A DNA stretch of 64,000 nt, taken from the NCBI GenBank assembly GCA_964017195.1, contig OZ024896.1:5967487-6031486 (forward strand). Direction: 5' to 3'. Of this stretch, positions 38,044 to 48,124 are shown in pieces (the first letter of the stretch is position 1; each line of letters opens with the position of its first letter). The position numbers and the translations under genes are program-made. The notes beneath the pieces were generated by a model, which saw nothing but the letters and a program-made list of their open reading frames with translations, did not search any database and had not been told where the DNA came from. Source of the stretch: Siderastrea radians. Taxonomy: Eukaryota > Cnidaria > Anthozoa > Scleractinia > Rhizangiidae.

Positions 38044-39688
38044 GTACGATTTAAGCGCTTTTCCCTCTTGACTCTTCATGTACATTCGTCAAATTTTGTT
38101 TGCTTCAATTCTCACCTAAAATGCATTGACGCAGGAAGGTATTGTTTTATAATTTTTGCGTTATTCCTTGTGCTGTAAGATTGTATCCACTTTCTGTCAG
38201 AAAGCCTTACGTTTGAATCGACATCTAGACAGAGCCTTGTGATGTAACAGTCAAAGTGCAATTGCATATGATCTTATGCTTTGCTTAATTATAGACGAAC
38301 AAGATGAATTTGTGCGCCAGATAACCGAGCTCAAAGAAAAAACTACCGGGAAAGACGCTGAGTTGTGTCGGCTGCAAAACGAACTCGTTGAGATGAAGAA
38401 GGCCCAGGCTGCTGTGGTAAGCAGAAAATCGCCTAAACGGCCTCCAGAACCTTGGAAAAGCGATAAAAACACAGGAAACACACAACAGGTAAGGTTTTTT
38501 AAACTTTATTTCGATTTTAATGTATTTTCGGCGGAATAACCGCCGATTATTTTCGATCGAATTTCAGCTCCATACAAACTCTCATGTTACGCTTTGGTTA
38601 CCTGTGCTTACAGGTTCTGACTTGGTCCTTAAACTTCCAAAGAAAACTGGACCATTATTTTCCAAATACGGACAAAACGACCTTGTCAACATCTATAAAC
38701 TTCAGTATCACGATTCTCAGTTTCTTTCTATTGCTTTTGAATTCAGGTGAAAAGTAAGTCTATTATATCGAGCAGTATTGAGCAATTTTGCCGATATTCA
38801 TGTTTAAAGAACGTACAGCATTGAACTCTGGGTATGTCTGGATTCTCGTGTCAGTAAAATCAAAATGGCGTCTACGTATCGGACGTATCGGAGCGATCTA
38901 AAAACTCCATCACGAACGACTTTGAATTTTGTGCTTTAAAACTAAACGTTTACTACAATTGATGAACTTAGAGTCGAGGAAAGAAAAGAAAGGTACTTCA
39001 ATGAAAGAACATTTTATTCTATTGTTATTGCTACTCTCCCGGGGTACTCTTTTCGTACTTCTTAAATCGTAGTCGCCCTTCGGGCGATCAAACCTCAACT
39101 TTTAGTCGCCCTGGACACTTTTTAATCGCCACGGGCGACCGTGCGACCGCCAAGTTTTAACCCTGCCTTCTGCAGTGTAACAAACAATACCACGAGTGGA
39201 CTGCACTTTAGCCTCATGGAACATGCAAGGTCACACAATCAAATCAAATCGAACCAAACTGTCAGAAGCAAGCAGTCAATCAAGCACTCTGTATAAAAAT
39301 AAACTTGGCCACAAGAACGTGATCACCAACAGCTTTTATTTACTTTGTCAAACAATTTCCGTATTTTTGCTTACAGAACTCCGCTAAATCTGTTGAAATG
39401 GAATCCTTGAAGAAAGAATGTGAGCGGGCAAAGAAGAAATGCAAAGATGCACAAGAAAAATACTTTTCAGAGTCGGACAGGTTGAAGGCCATAATTGAGT
39501 TATGTCAGCTGCGAAACGAACTGGCTGAGATGAAAAAGAGTGCCCAGGCTTCCACGGTAAGCAAATTAAACAGCTCGACCCTGACAAGATTCACTTCACC
39601 CTTTCCGCCAGAATTTTATTTTGAGAAAGTAGCCAGTTATAGAGACATGTAGAATTCGCAGCTTATAGAACAAATCCTTAATCATGTG

Positions 39689-39731
<43 letters not shown>

Positions 39732-40597
39732 CTGAAAACAGAGTGAATGTGCGGAGAGAAGAACTCTGGAAAGAATTCCTAGTTCCAGATGAGATTCGAA
39801 CCCGCGACCTTCCGTACTCTAGTCGGTTGCTCTAACCACTGAGCCACTGGGAACTCTAGTGGTGAGCAATAGTCAGTTGTAGGCTGTCACAACAAACGCA
39901 GTCACATTATTTCAATGCGCACATGCATTTAACTGCATCATGCAGCCACGGGGAATACTCTTAGAGTAACAAATGAAAATAGAATGACCATAATTCAATT
40001 CCCGCCATACCCTTCCCTTTGGTCACACCGGGGAGTAAGAACTTGTCTTCTCTAGTACATTTGACTTAAGATAATCGAGATGAAGTCATCAGCAAGGACA
40101 TAAAGTTGAAGCCAACTGGTTCACAAAAGTACCTTGTGGATTTCGTTAATTATCTCTTGTATTTTGCATTAATGTTTTATACAGATTTCCGCTGGCTCCG
40201 CTGATATCAATGAGATGGAATCCTTGAACAGAGAATGCGAGTTGGCAAAGAAGAAATGCAAAGATGCACAAGAAAAATACTTCTCTGAGTCAGATAGACT
40301 GAAAGCTATTATTGATGAGATGCAAGGTATGCCATTGGTACTTTTCGCAGGCTTTCTTCAGCGGCTGAAAATTATATTTTGAAGAAGCCCTAGTGAGGCG
40401 ATTACACTACGTATTTGCAAGCATTGTTATTTTCATTATGGTTTATTGTAGATGAGCAAGATGAGTTTGTGCGCCAGTTGAGCGACCTGAAAGATAAAAT
40501 TGCCAAGAAAGACTCTGAGTTGTGTCAGCTGCGAAATGAACTAACTGAGATGAAGAACATTGCCCAGGCTGCTACGGTAAGTAAATTTTAGGTGAGG

Positions 40598-40693
<96 letters not shown>

Positions 40694-40898
40694 CCCACAT
40701 GTGCTCGCGTATTTTTACTGTTGAGCGTCTTACGTTACCTATAAGCGTATATATTGTAACGGCTCTAGCCGCTTGATCAGTTGCCTTGACAAAGTCTTTT
40801 ACTAATAAAGACGAAATATCGGCAAGTCTTATTTCCAGTTTTTTGTGGTTTTATATATATATATATATATATTAATAATATACATGAAAAAATTACTC

Positions 40899-40929
<31 letters not shown>

Positions 40930-41304
40930 GTTGTAACACCAGTGCAAAAAGTGTAACACCAGTGCAAAAAGTGTAACACCAGTGCAAATTACACATGGAT
41001 ATTCTGGATTATGATTATTAAACGAACCGCTTTGAGTTCGTAGCATTATCAGCTGATCTTCATCAGCCAATCAGTAAATAAAGTGTCAAATCCACGTCAA
41101 ATGCTCACTTCCTGTCTGCAGTAAGATCTTCCGGCACTTCCTCCACGCGAATTTTTTCATGTTTATATTATTAATAAGTAATCATACGGTTTTTCTCGTT
41201 CAATTTGGAATTAATTTGCACTTGTGAGTTTTTCAAAAAGCTGAAATTGCACGAGCCGAAGTGCAAATTAATTCCAAATTGAACTCGAAACCGTATGATT
41301 ACCT

Positions 41305-41342
<38 letters not shown>

Positions 41343-44300
41343 TTTTCTCTTGTGTCCTTCTTGATAATAGACAGGTTCACATAACTAGCATTTGTTCCTT
41401 TGTAGGCTCAAAATAAGGCAGTTTCAGTGGACAACAGTGGAGTGGAATTTCTTAAGAAAGAATGTGACGCGGCAAAGAAAATTGCCAAAAAATACTTCTC
41501 GGAGTCAGAAAAGCTCAAAGCTATTATTCGTGAGCAGCAAGGTAAAAACTTGACTCCTGCTGTAGAAGGGCTAAGCTCGAGACGTCTAGGATTATTAACT
41601 TTTGTTATTTCTTTCATTGAAATAACTCGTGTTAAGTGTCATGCAGCAAACACAATTTTATTATTTTATCGTTTAGGCAAAAACATTGTCCACAACCATA
41701 ACTATTAGTTACTTAATCCAGCCCCTTCTTTCATTGGCAACTCATAGATAGAGAAATAAAACTCTTTTTATATCGACTTCCATTAGTTGGTGGACTTGAT
41801 GGAGCCTCTGTCGCCTCCTCTACAAGCCTCGCACTGCTCGCTTCTCTCGCCCGTTTTTCTTGCTTCCTATCCTCCGCTAAGTAGCCTGTCCATGCGTTAT
41901 GCCGTAGTGTTTGCTGAACAACGCACAAAGGGCTGTAAACACGCCTTCACAAGGCAAACTGAGGCTAGCTCAAAGATTCCCGTTTCGTCTACCTTTTTTT
42001 TTCTTGAATCTTTAATTGCGTCTGACGAATTGTGGGAAATCAAATTATGAACCCGTGTCACTTTTACCAAAATTGCCCTTCCCATCCCCCGAGGTCTGTA
42101 TAACGATCCTTGGCGAATTGACAAGGAACAGTGCTTGCGTTGATGCACTGTGCGACTAGTGTAATACCAGTGCAGCTTTCATTTCGGTACTCATGCATAA
42201 ACAATCAAAAACGGTTTTTGAAAACGATAACAAGGTTACAAGTGACTTCGATCATTTTCAGTGTGAGTCAAAACTTGACTGGTTGTTTGTTTTGAAGCGC
42301 TTGGCCCAGTTGTTCTTCGTTGTGCAGTTTGTATTGCGTGTGACTGGCGAGCTCTTAGTTATTTAATATTCATTAATTGTTTCGTTGTTGCTACGTGACA
42401 GAAATTATCAACAGACGCGAGAAAACAGACACAGAGGAGGAAATAGAAGCGACCAGAATAGATCTAGCAGAAAAGAACATGCAGATCCAATCTCTCCAGT
42501 ACGAGTTGTATAAGCTACAAGAAAAGTATGACAAGGAGACTCGCGCGCTCACAAAAGAGTTGGATTGTAGAAGAGAGAAAGTTGGATCACTGAAGCTGGA
42601 GATCAGAAGGTTGAGGGAGCCTGATCAAGAGGACACAATTTGCATGATACGGTAAGTGCAGATTTTAAGAGTGTGTGAAAAATTATAGTGGTACCCCAAG
42701 ACCTCTGACAGGCCATTAAACTTGGGTGTTATTGATGTGTTAGTGGGTAACGGCGGGAACGTTCTTAAGTGCGGCATCTACCGGAATTTATCTCAAAATT
42801 TTGCCAAGGTTTGACTTTTGAACTTCTTTTTCGAACAGAAATCATAATCAATTGACAACAACGACTGCTATTAGAAAAAAGAAAGGTGGAATATTCAGCT
42901 TGTCTCGAGCGTGGTACAGCGTTTTTGGTGTTGCAAAGCAATAAATGCCATGATAAAATAGATGCCGTGGAAATTCAAAAATAATATCCACTCCTTCATA
43001 ACAGCCCCGAGATTGGTCTCTTAGTTAAGTAACGGGGGTTGTCTATGATAAACGTTTATCTTACACTCATTTTCCAGCGGTCAGCCTGTCCAAACCAAAC
43101 CAAAGGAAGGTGATGACGTAGGAGTGGTGTCCAGCGTACCCATTTACTCACTGAAAGCCAAGGTTGGCAAGTTGGAGATTGAGACAAAGAAGTTAAACGA
43201 AAAAGTACAGCAGCTTGAAAAAGAGAACTCTACCCTAAGTTTACTGAACACAGAACTAAGGTATTATAATTTGTTTGTTTGCTTGGAATTATTCTCTATA
43301 ACTGGGAGTTCAGCGCCTATTAAGAGCATTTTTGAACACCGTAAAAGTTGGTAGAAAGATATCAGAAAGATAAGATAGGAAACATGAAACATGACGCGCG
43401 TGTCGAGCCACAGTCGAGGGAAACGAGCAAGCGAGTGGGCGCAAAAATCGCCCGCGTCGTTGAAAAGCGATCCGCGTGTCGAGCCGCTCACTACACTAGC
43501 GGCTCAGCACGCGCGTCACGTTTCAACGCGGAAGGCGATTTCGCGCTCACTCGCTTGTTCGTTTTCCTCGACTATCCCTGAGCGGAAAGAGAGACTGCTC
43601 GTAGTCTAGACAAATACGATTTAATTATAGTAAGTGATGAATATCCTTGTAATATGATGCAGTTTATATGAAAAAGATTCTGTTATCTAAAGTAAAATGT
43701 AAGCATGTTTACTGTTATCTTGTAGCACCAAGGTTACCCAGCTAACGTCGGACAAAAAGGCCCTAATAACGCACAGGAAAAAGCTGATAGATGAGGTACA
43801 GCAACTGAAGACAAGCGAAGGGGATTCCAAACTTAAGAGCGAGTCTCCAAAAGGTAAGGGTTTCATCTGAATAACATATAAAATCCCACTTTTTCAAACA
43901 TTCTAACCTTCGTCCTTGGAGAAAACTGACAGATGCAAATTACCACGCAGAGTCAGTCGCTACGTAATGTTTGGTAGCTTTCATTTATATTGTTACCGAT
44001 ACCACAGAAAATTACCTGTTAGCAGCTTTCGTTCTAAAGGTCACGCTTCAGGCTTTTCTTTACAGACTCAAAAGTTTATATAGAGCCACCTAGTACAGCA
44101 TGAAATACATAATAAACAGTACTACAGGGCACCACACAGCGGAGGGGAAGGTCCCCAACCCGATATCAGTTCAGATGGTCGCGTCACTGAGGGCTGGCCT
44201 CTGGGGTGGCTGGGTGGGTGGGTCACGTGCCAGATAGATTACCAGCGGCTAGCCTACCACTTGCACCTTAAATATGCTGACGTCCGATCTTCCTTAGTCG

Positions 44301-45376
44301 CTGCACAGGCTTACCATCCTCTGTTTGTGTTGCGGACTCGTGCTAGCTGTATATTAATGGCCGCTTCGGTGTTCCATGCAAATTTGAACTCGCGAGGCCC
44401 GAGCGGCTTGTTTGGCACTCGAAGGAATACAGTTGTATCAAGTACGCGTGCAGCCACTCATCGCAGCGCAACAATATGGTGATAAAAATAATTTTTTACT
44501 ATTTTGTTACAAGTTTGTAAAATTTATTTTTATCATGGTAAGCCTGTGGTTGCTGTAAACATGTAAATGCCATTATTGTGCACCCAAAAGTTAGAACCTC
44601 GTAGTTCAGCAAAATAAGCAGCAACACAGGAAAGTACCCACCATTGACTGGGGTAACGTATGTATGTATTCGTTAATAGACGTAGGCGCCATATTCATCC
44701 AAAGTGATTTGCTTGGATTTACTCATAACTATGGTGCTCCTGTATTTAATAGGCATTTCAAACGCCCCTCCGCGAATTTTTAAGAGAGAAAGCATTTTGC
44801 TCGCTATCTTGCATACTTCTGCGGTACTCTTTTCGACTGAAACAAAGTTGAGAATTTTTTTTTTAAGGTAAGTGATCTTCCGAGGTTTACTGCGCCTTTC
44901 AGTAGCACGCAAAAGCTGTAGTTGAAACCTTAAGCCTTCACTTTTTTCACTCATCGTAGCGGATTTCTACAACTACAATTTAACAGGGTCAAGATATCGA
45001 TTTTGTGTGCTGTGATTGGTTGATTTCGATCCACTTCGGCGGTTTCTGTTTTTCGTGGTTCGTTGGTTGCCAAGGTAATTATGGTTGACAGCAGTAAAAA
45101 CGAAATCGGCATAGTTCAATTGTTGTTGAAAGGCGTAGTGTAGAAAGAGCTGATAGATATTTTTGTTATTTTGCAGTCACCACAGAAACACTTGAAAGAG
45201 AAACAAGGAACTCCACCATTCTCAGCTTATCAACCGCTAAGAATGTCAGCGTGCCTATGGCAGAAAGGCAGAGAAGCAAACCTGAGACCAAAAAAGAAAA
45301 TGTAGAAAACTGGCTCTCGGCGGATGCAGCAAATAACATGTTCAAAGACAAACCTGATCAATGCGCCAATCAGTGA
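37902..45376 (+). CDS. Coiled-coil protein gene, 3' part, ten exons
   Basis: Ten exons with consensus GT-AG borders join into one frame of about 535 residues ending in TGA at 45374-45376. Intron phases agree at every junction (phase 1 within each exon pair, phase 0 between pairs, then 1, 2, 2 and 1), which is strong evidence for a functional gene. The product is hydrophilic and rich in K, E, Q and L with heptad-like spacing, so a long coiled coil is expected. No signal peptide, membrane segment or enzyme motif is seen. The N-terminal part is built from repeats sharing AQEKYFSESDRLKAII and ELCQLRNEL; the C-terminal half (exons from 42,402) is coiled coil without that repeat, and the last 66 codons are polar and probably disordered. 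No start codon can be assigned. The first visible exon begins in phase 0 after a splice acceptor, so the 5' end lies upstream, within or beyond the satellite. The family is not recognised; a structural or scaffold role is only inferred from the coiled coil. Confidence 0.85.
38295..38416 (+). CDS. Coiled-coil gene, exon B1
   Basis: 122 nt after the acceptor taattatag; the donor is gctgtg|gtaagc. It encodes the B unit DEQDEFVRQITELKEK with LCRLQNELVEMKKAQAA. It completes the phase-1 codon from exon A1 and ends in phase 0. Confidence 0.85.
38611..39165 (-). mobile_element. Partial copy of the CAGGG TIR element, in an intron
   Basis: This stretch, from caggttctgacttggtcc to ccaagttttaaccctg, is an inverted, diverged copy of 46470-46985. 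Landmarks in both are a gattctcagtttctttc segment, a gcgatctaaaaactc segment, the hairpin cgcccttcgggcg and the end cgaccgccaagttttaaccctg. Only one terminus is present, so this copy is truncated. It sits in the intron between exons B1 and A2/B2. Confidence 0.8.
39377..39556 (+). CDS. Coiled-coil gene, fused exon A2/B2
   Basis: 180 nt (60 codons) between the acceptor tgcttacag and the donor tccacg|gtaagc. The first part is an A unit (ESLKKECERAKKKC, EKYFSESDRLKAII) joined directly to the last part of a B unit (ELCQLRNELAEMKKSAQ). The end of A, the whole intron and the first half of B are missing, yet the frame and both outer splice sites are intact. Confidence 0.85.
39687..39854 (-). mobile_element. 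tRNA-derived SINE with (ATC)n tail
   Basis: On the minus strand the element starts with a tRNA-like head holding an A box (tggctcagtggttagagc) and a B box (ggttcgaatctc). A body of about 50 bp follows, and it ends in a run of (ATC)n at 39688-39731. The tRNA-like part has mismatches in the anticodon and acceptor stems, so it is not a working tRNA gene. Head, body and simple-repeat tail in this order is the usual layout of a SINE. Confidence 0.65.
40185..40326 (+). CDS. Coiled-coil gene, exon A3
   Basis: 142 nt, the same length as A1, after the acceptor tttatacag; the donor is caag|gtatgc. It encodes ESLNRECELAKKKCKDAQE and FSESDRLKAII and ends in phase 1. Confidence 0.85.
40452..40576 (+). 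CDS. Coiled-coil gene, exon B3
   Basis: 125 nt after the acceptor ttattgtag; the donor is gctacg|gtaagt. It encodes DEQDEFVRQLSDLKDK and SELCQLRNELTEMKN, with one codon more than B1. It is separated from A3 by an intron of only 125 bp. Confidence 0.85.
40599..40692. repeat. (TA)n microsatellite
   Basis: About 94 bp of pure TA repeat in the intron after exon B3. It is followed by the same flank (acccacatgtgctcgcg) that follows the (TA)n at the end of the satellite array. Confidence 0.95.
40693..40852 (+). repeat. Short dispersed repeat between two (TA)n tracts
   Basis: About 160 bp starting acccacatgtgctcgcg and ending in a (TA)n tract at 40853-40870. Its first 45 bp are shared with 37544-37588. 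The second half contains gacaaagtctttt and aaagacgaaatatcgg, which can pair as a short hairpin. This may be the tail of a retroelement, but no coding part is present, so the family is not assigned. Confidence 0.55.
40871..41175. mobile_element. 305-bp MITE-like element
   Basis: The ends are inverted: attaataatatacatgaaa at the left matches, inverted and with a 2-bp gap, the right end at 41150-41175. It encodes no protein. Inside are three direct copies of a 20-bp unit beginning tgtaacaccagtgcaaaa (40932-40988) and an inner inverted pair gattggctga / tcagccaatc. It lies in the intron between B3 and A4. Confidence 0.7.
41178..41302. repeat. Foldback palindrome
   Basis: A 46-nt arm starting gtaatcatacgg is repeated in inverted orientation at 41259-41302 (ending ccgtatgattac), with about 35 nt between. 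The arms differ by a 2-nt gap and one or two bases. A further (TA)n tract follows to 41339. The arrangement suggests a non-autonomous foldback element. Confidence 0.8.
41406..41541 (+). CDS. Coiled-coil gene, exon A4 (diverged)
   Basis: 136 nt after the acceptor cctttgtag; the donor is caag|gtaaaa. It encodes EFLKKECDAAKK and KKYFSESEKLKAII. This A unit lacks its own B partner and splices in phase 1 to the unrelated exon at 42,402. Confidence 0.85.
41542..42401. other. Intron without recognised content
   Basis: Between exons A4 and 7. Apart from short pyrimidine-rich stretches and one gtgtaataccagtgca motif resembling the 20-bp unit near 40.9 kb, nothing is recognised here. Confidence 0.5.
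42402..42651 (+). CDS. Coiled-coil gene, exon 7
   Basis: 250 nt after the acceptor acgtgacag; the donor is atacg|gtaagt. It encodes a strongly charged helix (TEEEIEATRIDLAEKNMQI, ELYKLQEKYDKETRAL, VGSLKLEIRRLREP) with clear heptad spacing. It ends in phase 2. Confidence 0.87.
43078..43260 (+). CDS. Coiled-coil gene, exon 8
   Basis: 183 nt after the acceptor cattttccag; the donor is ctaag|gtatta. A short polar linker is followed by another coiled-coil segment (KVGKLEIETKKLNEKVQQL, EKENSTLSLLNTEL). It ends in phase 2. Confidence 0.85.
43413..43572. repeat. CpG-rich foldback in the intron after exon 8
   Basis: The segment starting gtcgagggaaacgagcaag is repeated inverted, ending cttgttcgttttcctcgac, with an inner hairpin gagccgctc / gcggctc. 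The whole 160 bp can fold into one imperfect hairpin and is far richer in CG than its surroundings. No protein is encoded. Confidence 0.75.
43726..43853 (+). CDS. Coiled-coil gene, exon 9
   Basis: 128 nt after the acceptor atcttgtag; the donor is aaaag|gtaagg. It encodes KVTQLTSDKKALITHRKK and DEVQQLKTSEGDSKLK, the end of the coiled coil. It ends in phase 1. Confidence 0.83.
43854..45176. other. Intron without recognised content
   Basis: Between exon 9 and the terminal exon. It holds a ggctgggtgggtgggtc stretch near 44,208 and short open frames with no recognisable similarity or splice support. No gene is called. Confidence 0.5.
45177..45376 (+). CDS. Coiled-coil gene, terminal exon
   Basis: 200 nt of coding sequence after the acceptor tattttgcag, ending in TGA. 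It encodes a polar, Ser/Thr/Lys-rich tail (ERETRNSTILSLSTAK, MAERQRSKPETKKENVEN, ANNMFKDKPDQCANQ) without heptads. No AATAAA signal is obvious in the 200 bp after the stop. Confidence 0.83.
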
Positions 45377-46463
45377 TGAGCCTGCAGTTCCCATGTCAGC
45401 ACTCATTCTCCATCGTTACACCCGGTGGGAAACCTCGCTCCGCCATTTTGTATTTCATTGCCCTTATTATTATCTGAACATAGTCAGCTCAAGGGATAAA
45501 CTAAACCTAGCGTTATAAATATTAATTTATTAAGGATCCCCTTTGAAAAGGACTTTTATTTGAAAGGGCTTACATGTTAAATGTAAATATTTTCGATCTT
45601 ATAAACAGAGTAAGTTAGTTTCGATGTTTATTTTGGATTTTGAGAGTGTTTTGCGTGTGTTCTTGTTGTTGTTTACTTTTATATCAGATTTCACGCTAAT
45701 AACTCCGTTGTAAGAAACTAAACTTAAAGTGGAGAAATAGATGCAATAATGCTTTTGTTCTTGAAGGAAAATGTAACATAAGAAACTCTAAAGGACTGTT
45801 GCTGATTGAAACTATCCAAAATTGAAGCTTGTTGTAGTCTATTATACTGGCCTTTAAGTTTCTGCTAATGACCTTTGTAGTGTCTTGTAATGACCCGGTA
45901 GTTTCTTGTTTTTGTCCACCTTTTAGACTCTTGTAATGACCTAATTGGAACATTGCCGAAACTACGATACAGTAAGGTATAACAAACTAAAACGTGGACA
46001 TTTTCAGCTTCTCCTACTCCTTGATATCAGGTACAATATCTGCCAACTTTTTCACTAGAAATTTTGACCCGAATCTATAGCTATGTTAAGGCCCTTTCAG
46101 ATATTGTAACAGGAGATGTAAAAAGTAATCGGAGATGTAAAAAACAGGAGATGTAAAAAGTAAACGTATGATATAGTTAGGTATGACTGAGTACATTTTG
46201 GACGTTTCCAGCTCCTCCTACTCCTTTATATCAGCCAACTTTATCACTAGAAACTTAAAAAATTTTCACACCGCGGAGTGAAACCAATGGTCCGTGAAGC
46301 GACACAAAATTCAAGCCATTTTGAAAAGATGTCTGGGATCAATAGTAACACATGTGATAGATTTGTTTTGGGAAAATCTAACAAGGAGAACCTTTTAACT
46401 GTTCTGGAAAAGTTGACCGGATTAGTTTTCGAAATATCCTAACTTTATCAATTTCAGTGCAAT
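45377..46463. other. 3' flank of the coiled-coil gene, no gene seen
   Basis: AT-rich sequence. A local duplication is visible: a segment around 45,995-46,070 (tctcctactccttgatatcag, tttttcactagaaa) recurs in diverged form at 46,205-46,255. The unit ggagatgtaaaa occurs three times near 46,110-46,160. Confidence 0.5.
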
Positions 46464-46469
46464 AGATAA

Positions 46470-47341
46470 CAGGGTTAAAACTTGGCGGTCGCACGGTCGC
46501 CCGTGGCGACTAAGAATTGTCCAGGGCCACCAAAAGTTAAGGTTTGATCGCCCGAAGGGCGACTACGATTTGAGAAGTACGAAAAGAATAACAATAACAA
46601 TAAAATAAAATGTTTTTCCTTGGAGTACCTTTCTTTTCTTTCCTTTCTTTCCTCAACCCTTAGTTCCTTAATTGTAGTAAAAGTTTCGTTCTAAAGTGCA
46701 AAATTCAAACCGTTCGTGATCGAGTTTTTAGATCGCTCCGATATGTAGACGCCATTTTGATTTTGTTGACTCGAGATGCGGTACGTTTTCAAACATGAAT
46801 ATCGGCAAAATCACTCGACACTGCTCCATATAACAGGCCTACTTTTCACCTGAATTCAAAAGCATTCGAAAGAAACTGAGAATCGTGATAATGTAGTTTA
46901 TAGGCGTTGAGAAGATCGTTTTGTCCGTATTAGGAAAAAATGGTCCGGTTTTTCTTTGGGAGTTTATGGAGCAAGTCCGAACCTGCTAGGTTCTGACCTA
47001 TAGGGCAGGGAAAAACGAGACGAATGATTCCCAACACGAACCGAACAAAGTTTTTATTATTATAACAATGTAACCAATTTCTCGACAGTACACTGGCAAA
47101 TGTTAGCTTTCAAGACAGTGTTAAGATCAAGCAAATTTCTTTTGGCGTGTCAGTCGAACACCCTACTAGAAAACACGGGCCGAAACATCCGTGAGGCGTT
47201 TATTCGAGCAAAAACGGTTTAAATTTTTTTTTGTGTTAGCAGAGAAAATTTGAGGGCTACTTTATTTTGGCCTGGGCCGCTAAGAATTCAGGGATACTGG
47301 CCCAAGTGGCGACCAAGCACTGAAGTTAATTTTTAGCCCTG
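46470..47341 (+). mobile_element. Non-autonomous TIR element, CAGGG ends, 872 bp
   Basis: The element begins cagggttaaaacttgg and ends gttaatttttagccctg, an imperfect terminal inverted repeat. It is flanked directly on both sides by agataa (46464-46469 and 47342-47347), a perfect 6-bp target duplication. It has no transposase frame. The left 516 bp match, inverted, the intronic copy at 38611-39165. CAGGG-type ends occur in hAT-related families; a 6-bp target duplication would fit a hAT6- or Dada-like group, but this is not settled from the sequence alone. Confidence 0.7.
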
Positions 47342-47347
47342 AGATAA

Positions 47348-48124
47348 AATATTGCTTATTTTCAATAGCATTGACCCATTTATTTAAAGTATTCCAAAGA
47401 AGAAAACTCAAGACTTCAACGTTTTGCATGAAATTTTGGTGGGTGGATGGGGTTAGTAGGGCTTCATTATAAATCAAATTATAAAAGGTTAAGGATCTGT
47501 GAAAGAAACTTTGAACAAATATATTAATTTTCATCTAAGAGTTTTGGACTGATTTTTATAATACAGTACACTAATTTTAACACCGAATGTAAAACATTGA
47601 GGTGACCCCTTTCCACTGATGAAAAGAGTCAGACCTGTTCCTGGACTTTAGTCATTTTGCAAGGCGAAAATTGCGCCTGGTACATAGTGCGTGCATGGAG
47701 CTACAGAACAGTACAGTGCATAGCGCGAATGCGCCTTCAGTACATGTTTTACGGGAAGATAATGAGCCACATCCTTTCCTTGTTAAATCAAACTGATAAC
47801 CACCAGTACAGCAATAACTTGCCTTAGAGAGCTATCTAGAAAGGGTTAAATCCAACTCACAGCTGAAGTACACATCACAAGGCCCCAAAATAATCTGCAC
47901 AGAGCTCTCAAGTTGCTTTGCTGCCAAAGGGTGAGATCTTTGACGGGCGTCATCTTTGTAGGGGGGTCTGGGGGCATGCTTCGCCAGAAAATTTTGAAAC
48001 ATGGAAGTACCTAAGACGTGTTTTCCTTTATTCTGAGCGGAAATGTAACCCTTCGAAAGTAACTATTTAGATCCCAGATTTTTCTTTAATTGGACTGATA
48101 TCAGCTCTTTCTTAACATTCTGAC
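47348..48124. other. No feature recognised
   Basis: AT-rich sequence with no open frame of recognisable type and no clear repeat structure. Confidence 0.5.

Noticed and set aside
39781..39854. Functional tRNA gene on the minus strand
   Set aside because: A and B boxes are present but the anticodon and acceptor stems mispair and an (ATC)n tail follows, which fits a SINE better.
40693..40870. Hammerhead-like fold in the repeat after the long (TA)n
   Set aside because: The hairpin next to gacgaaat is suggestive, but the CTGATGA part is absent (the place reads ttgacaaag), so it is left as an unassigned repeat.
41787..42148. Open frames on both strands in the intron after exon A4
   Set aside because: Compositionally biased, no recognisable domain, and the two strands overlap each other.
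44673..44954. 93-codon minus-strand frame
   Set aside because: No similarity recognised and it lies inside an intron; random open frames of this length are expected here.
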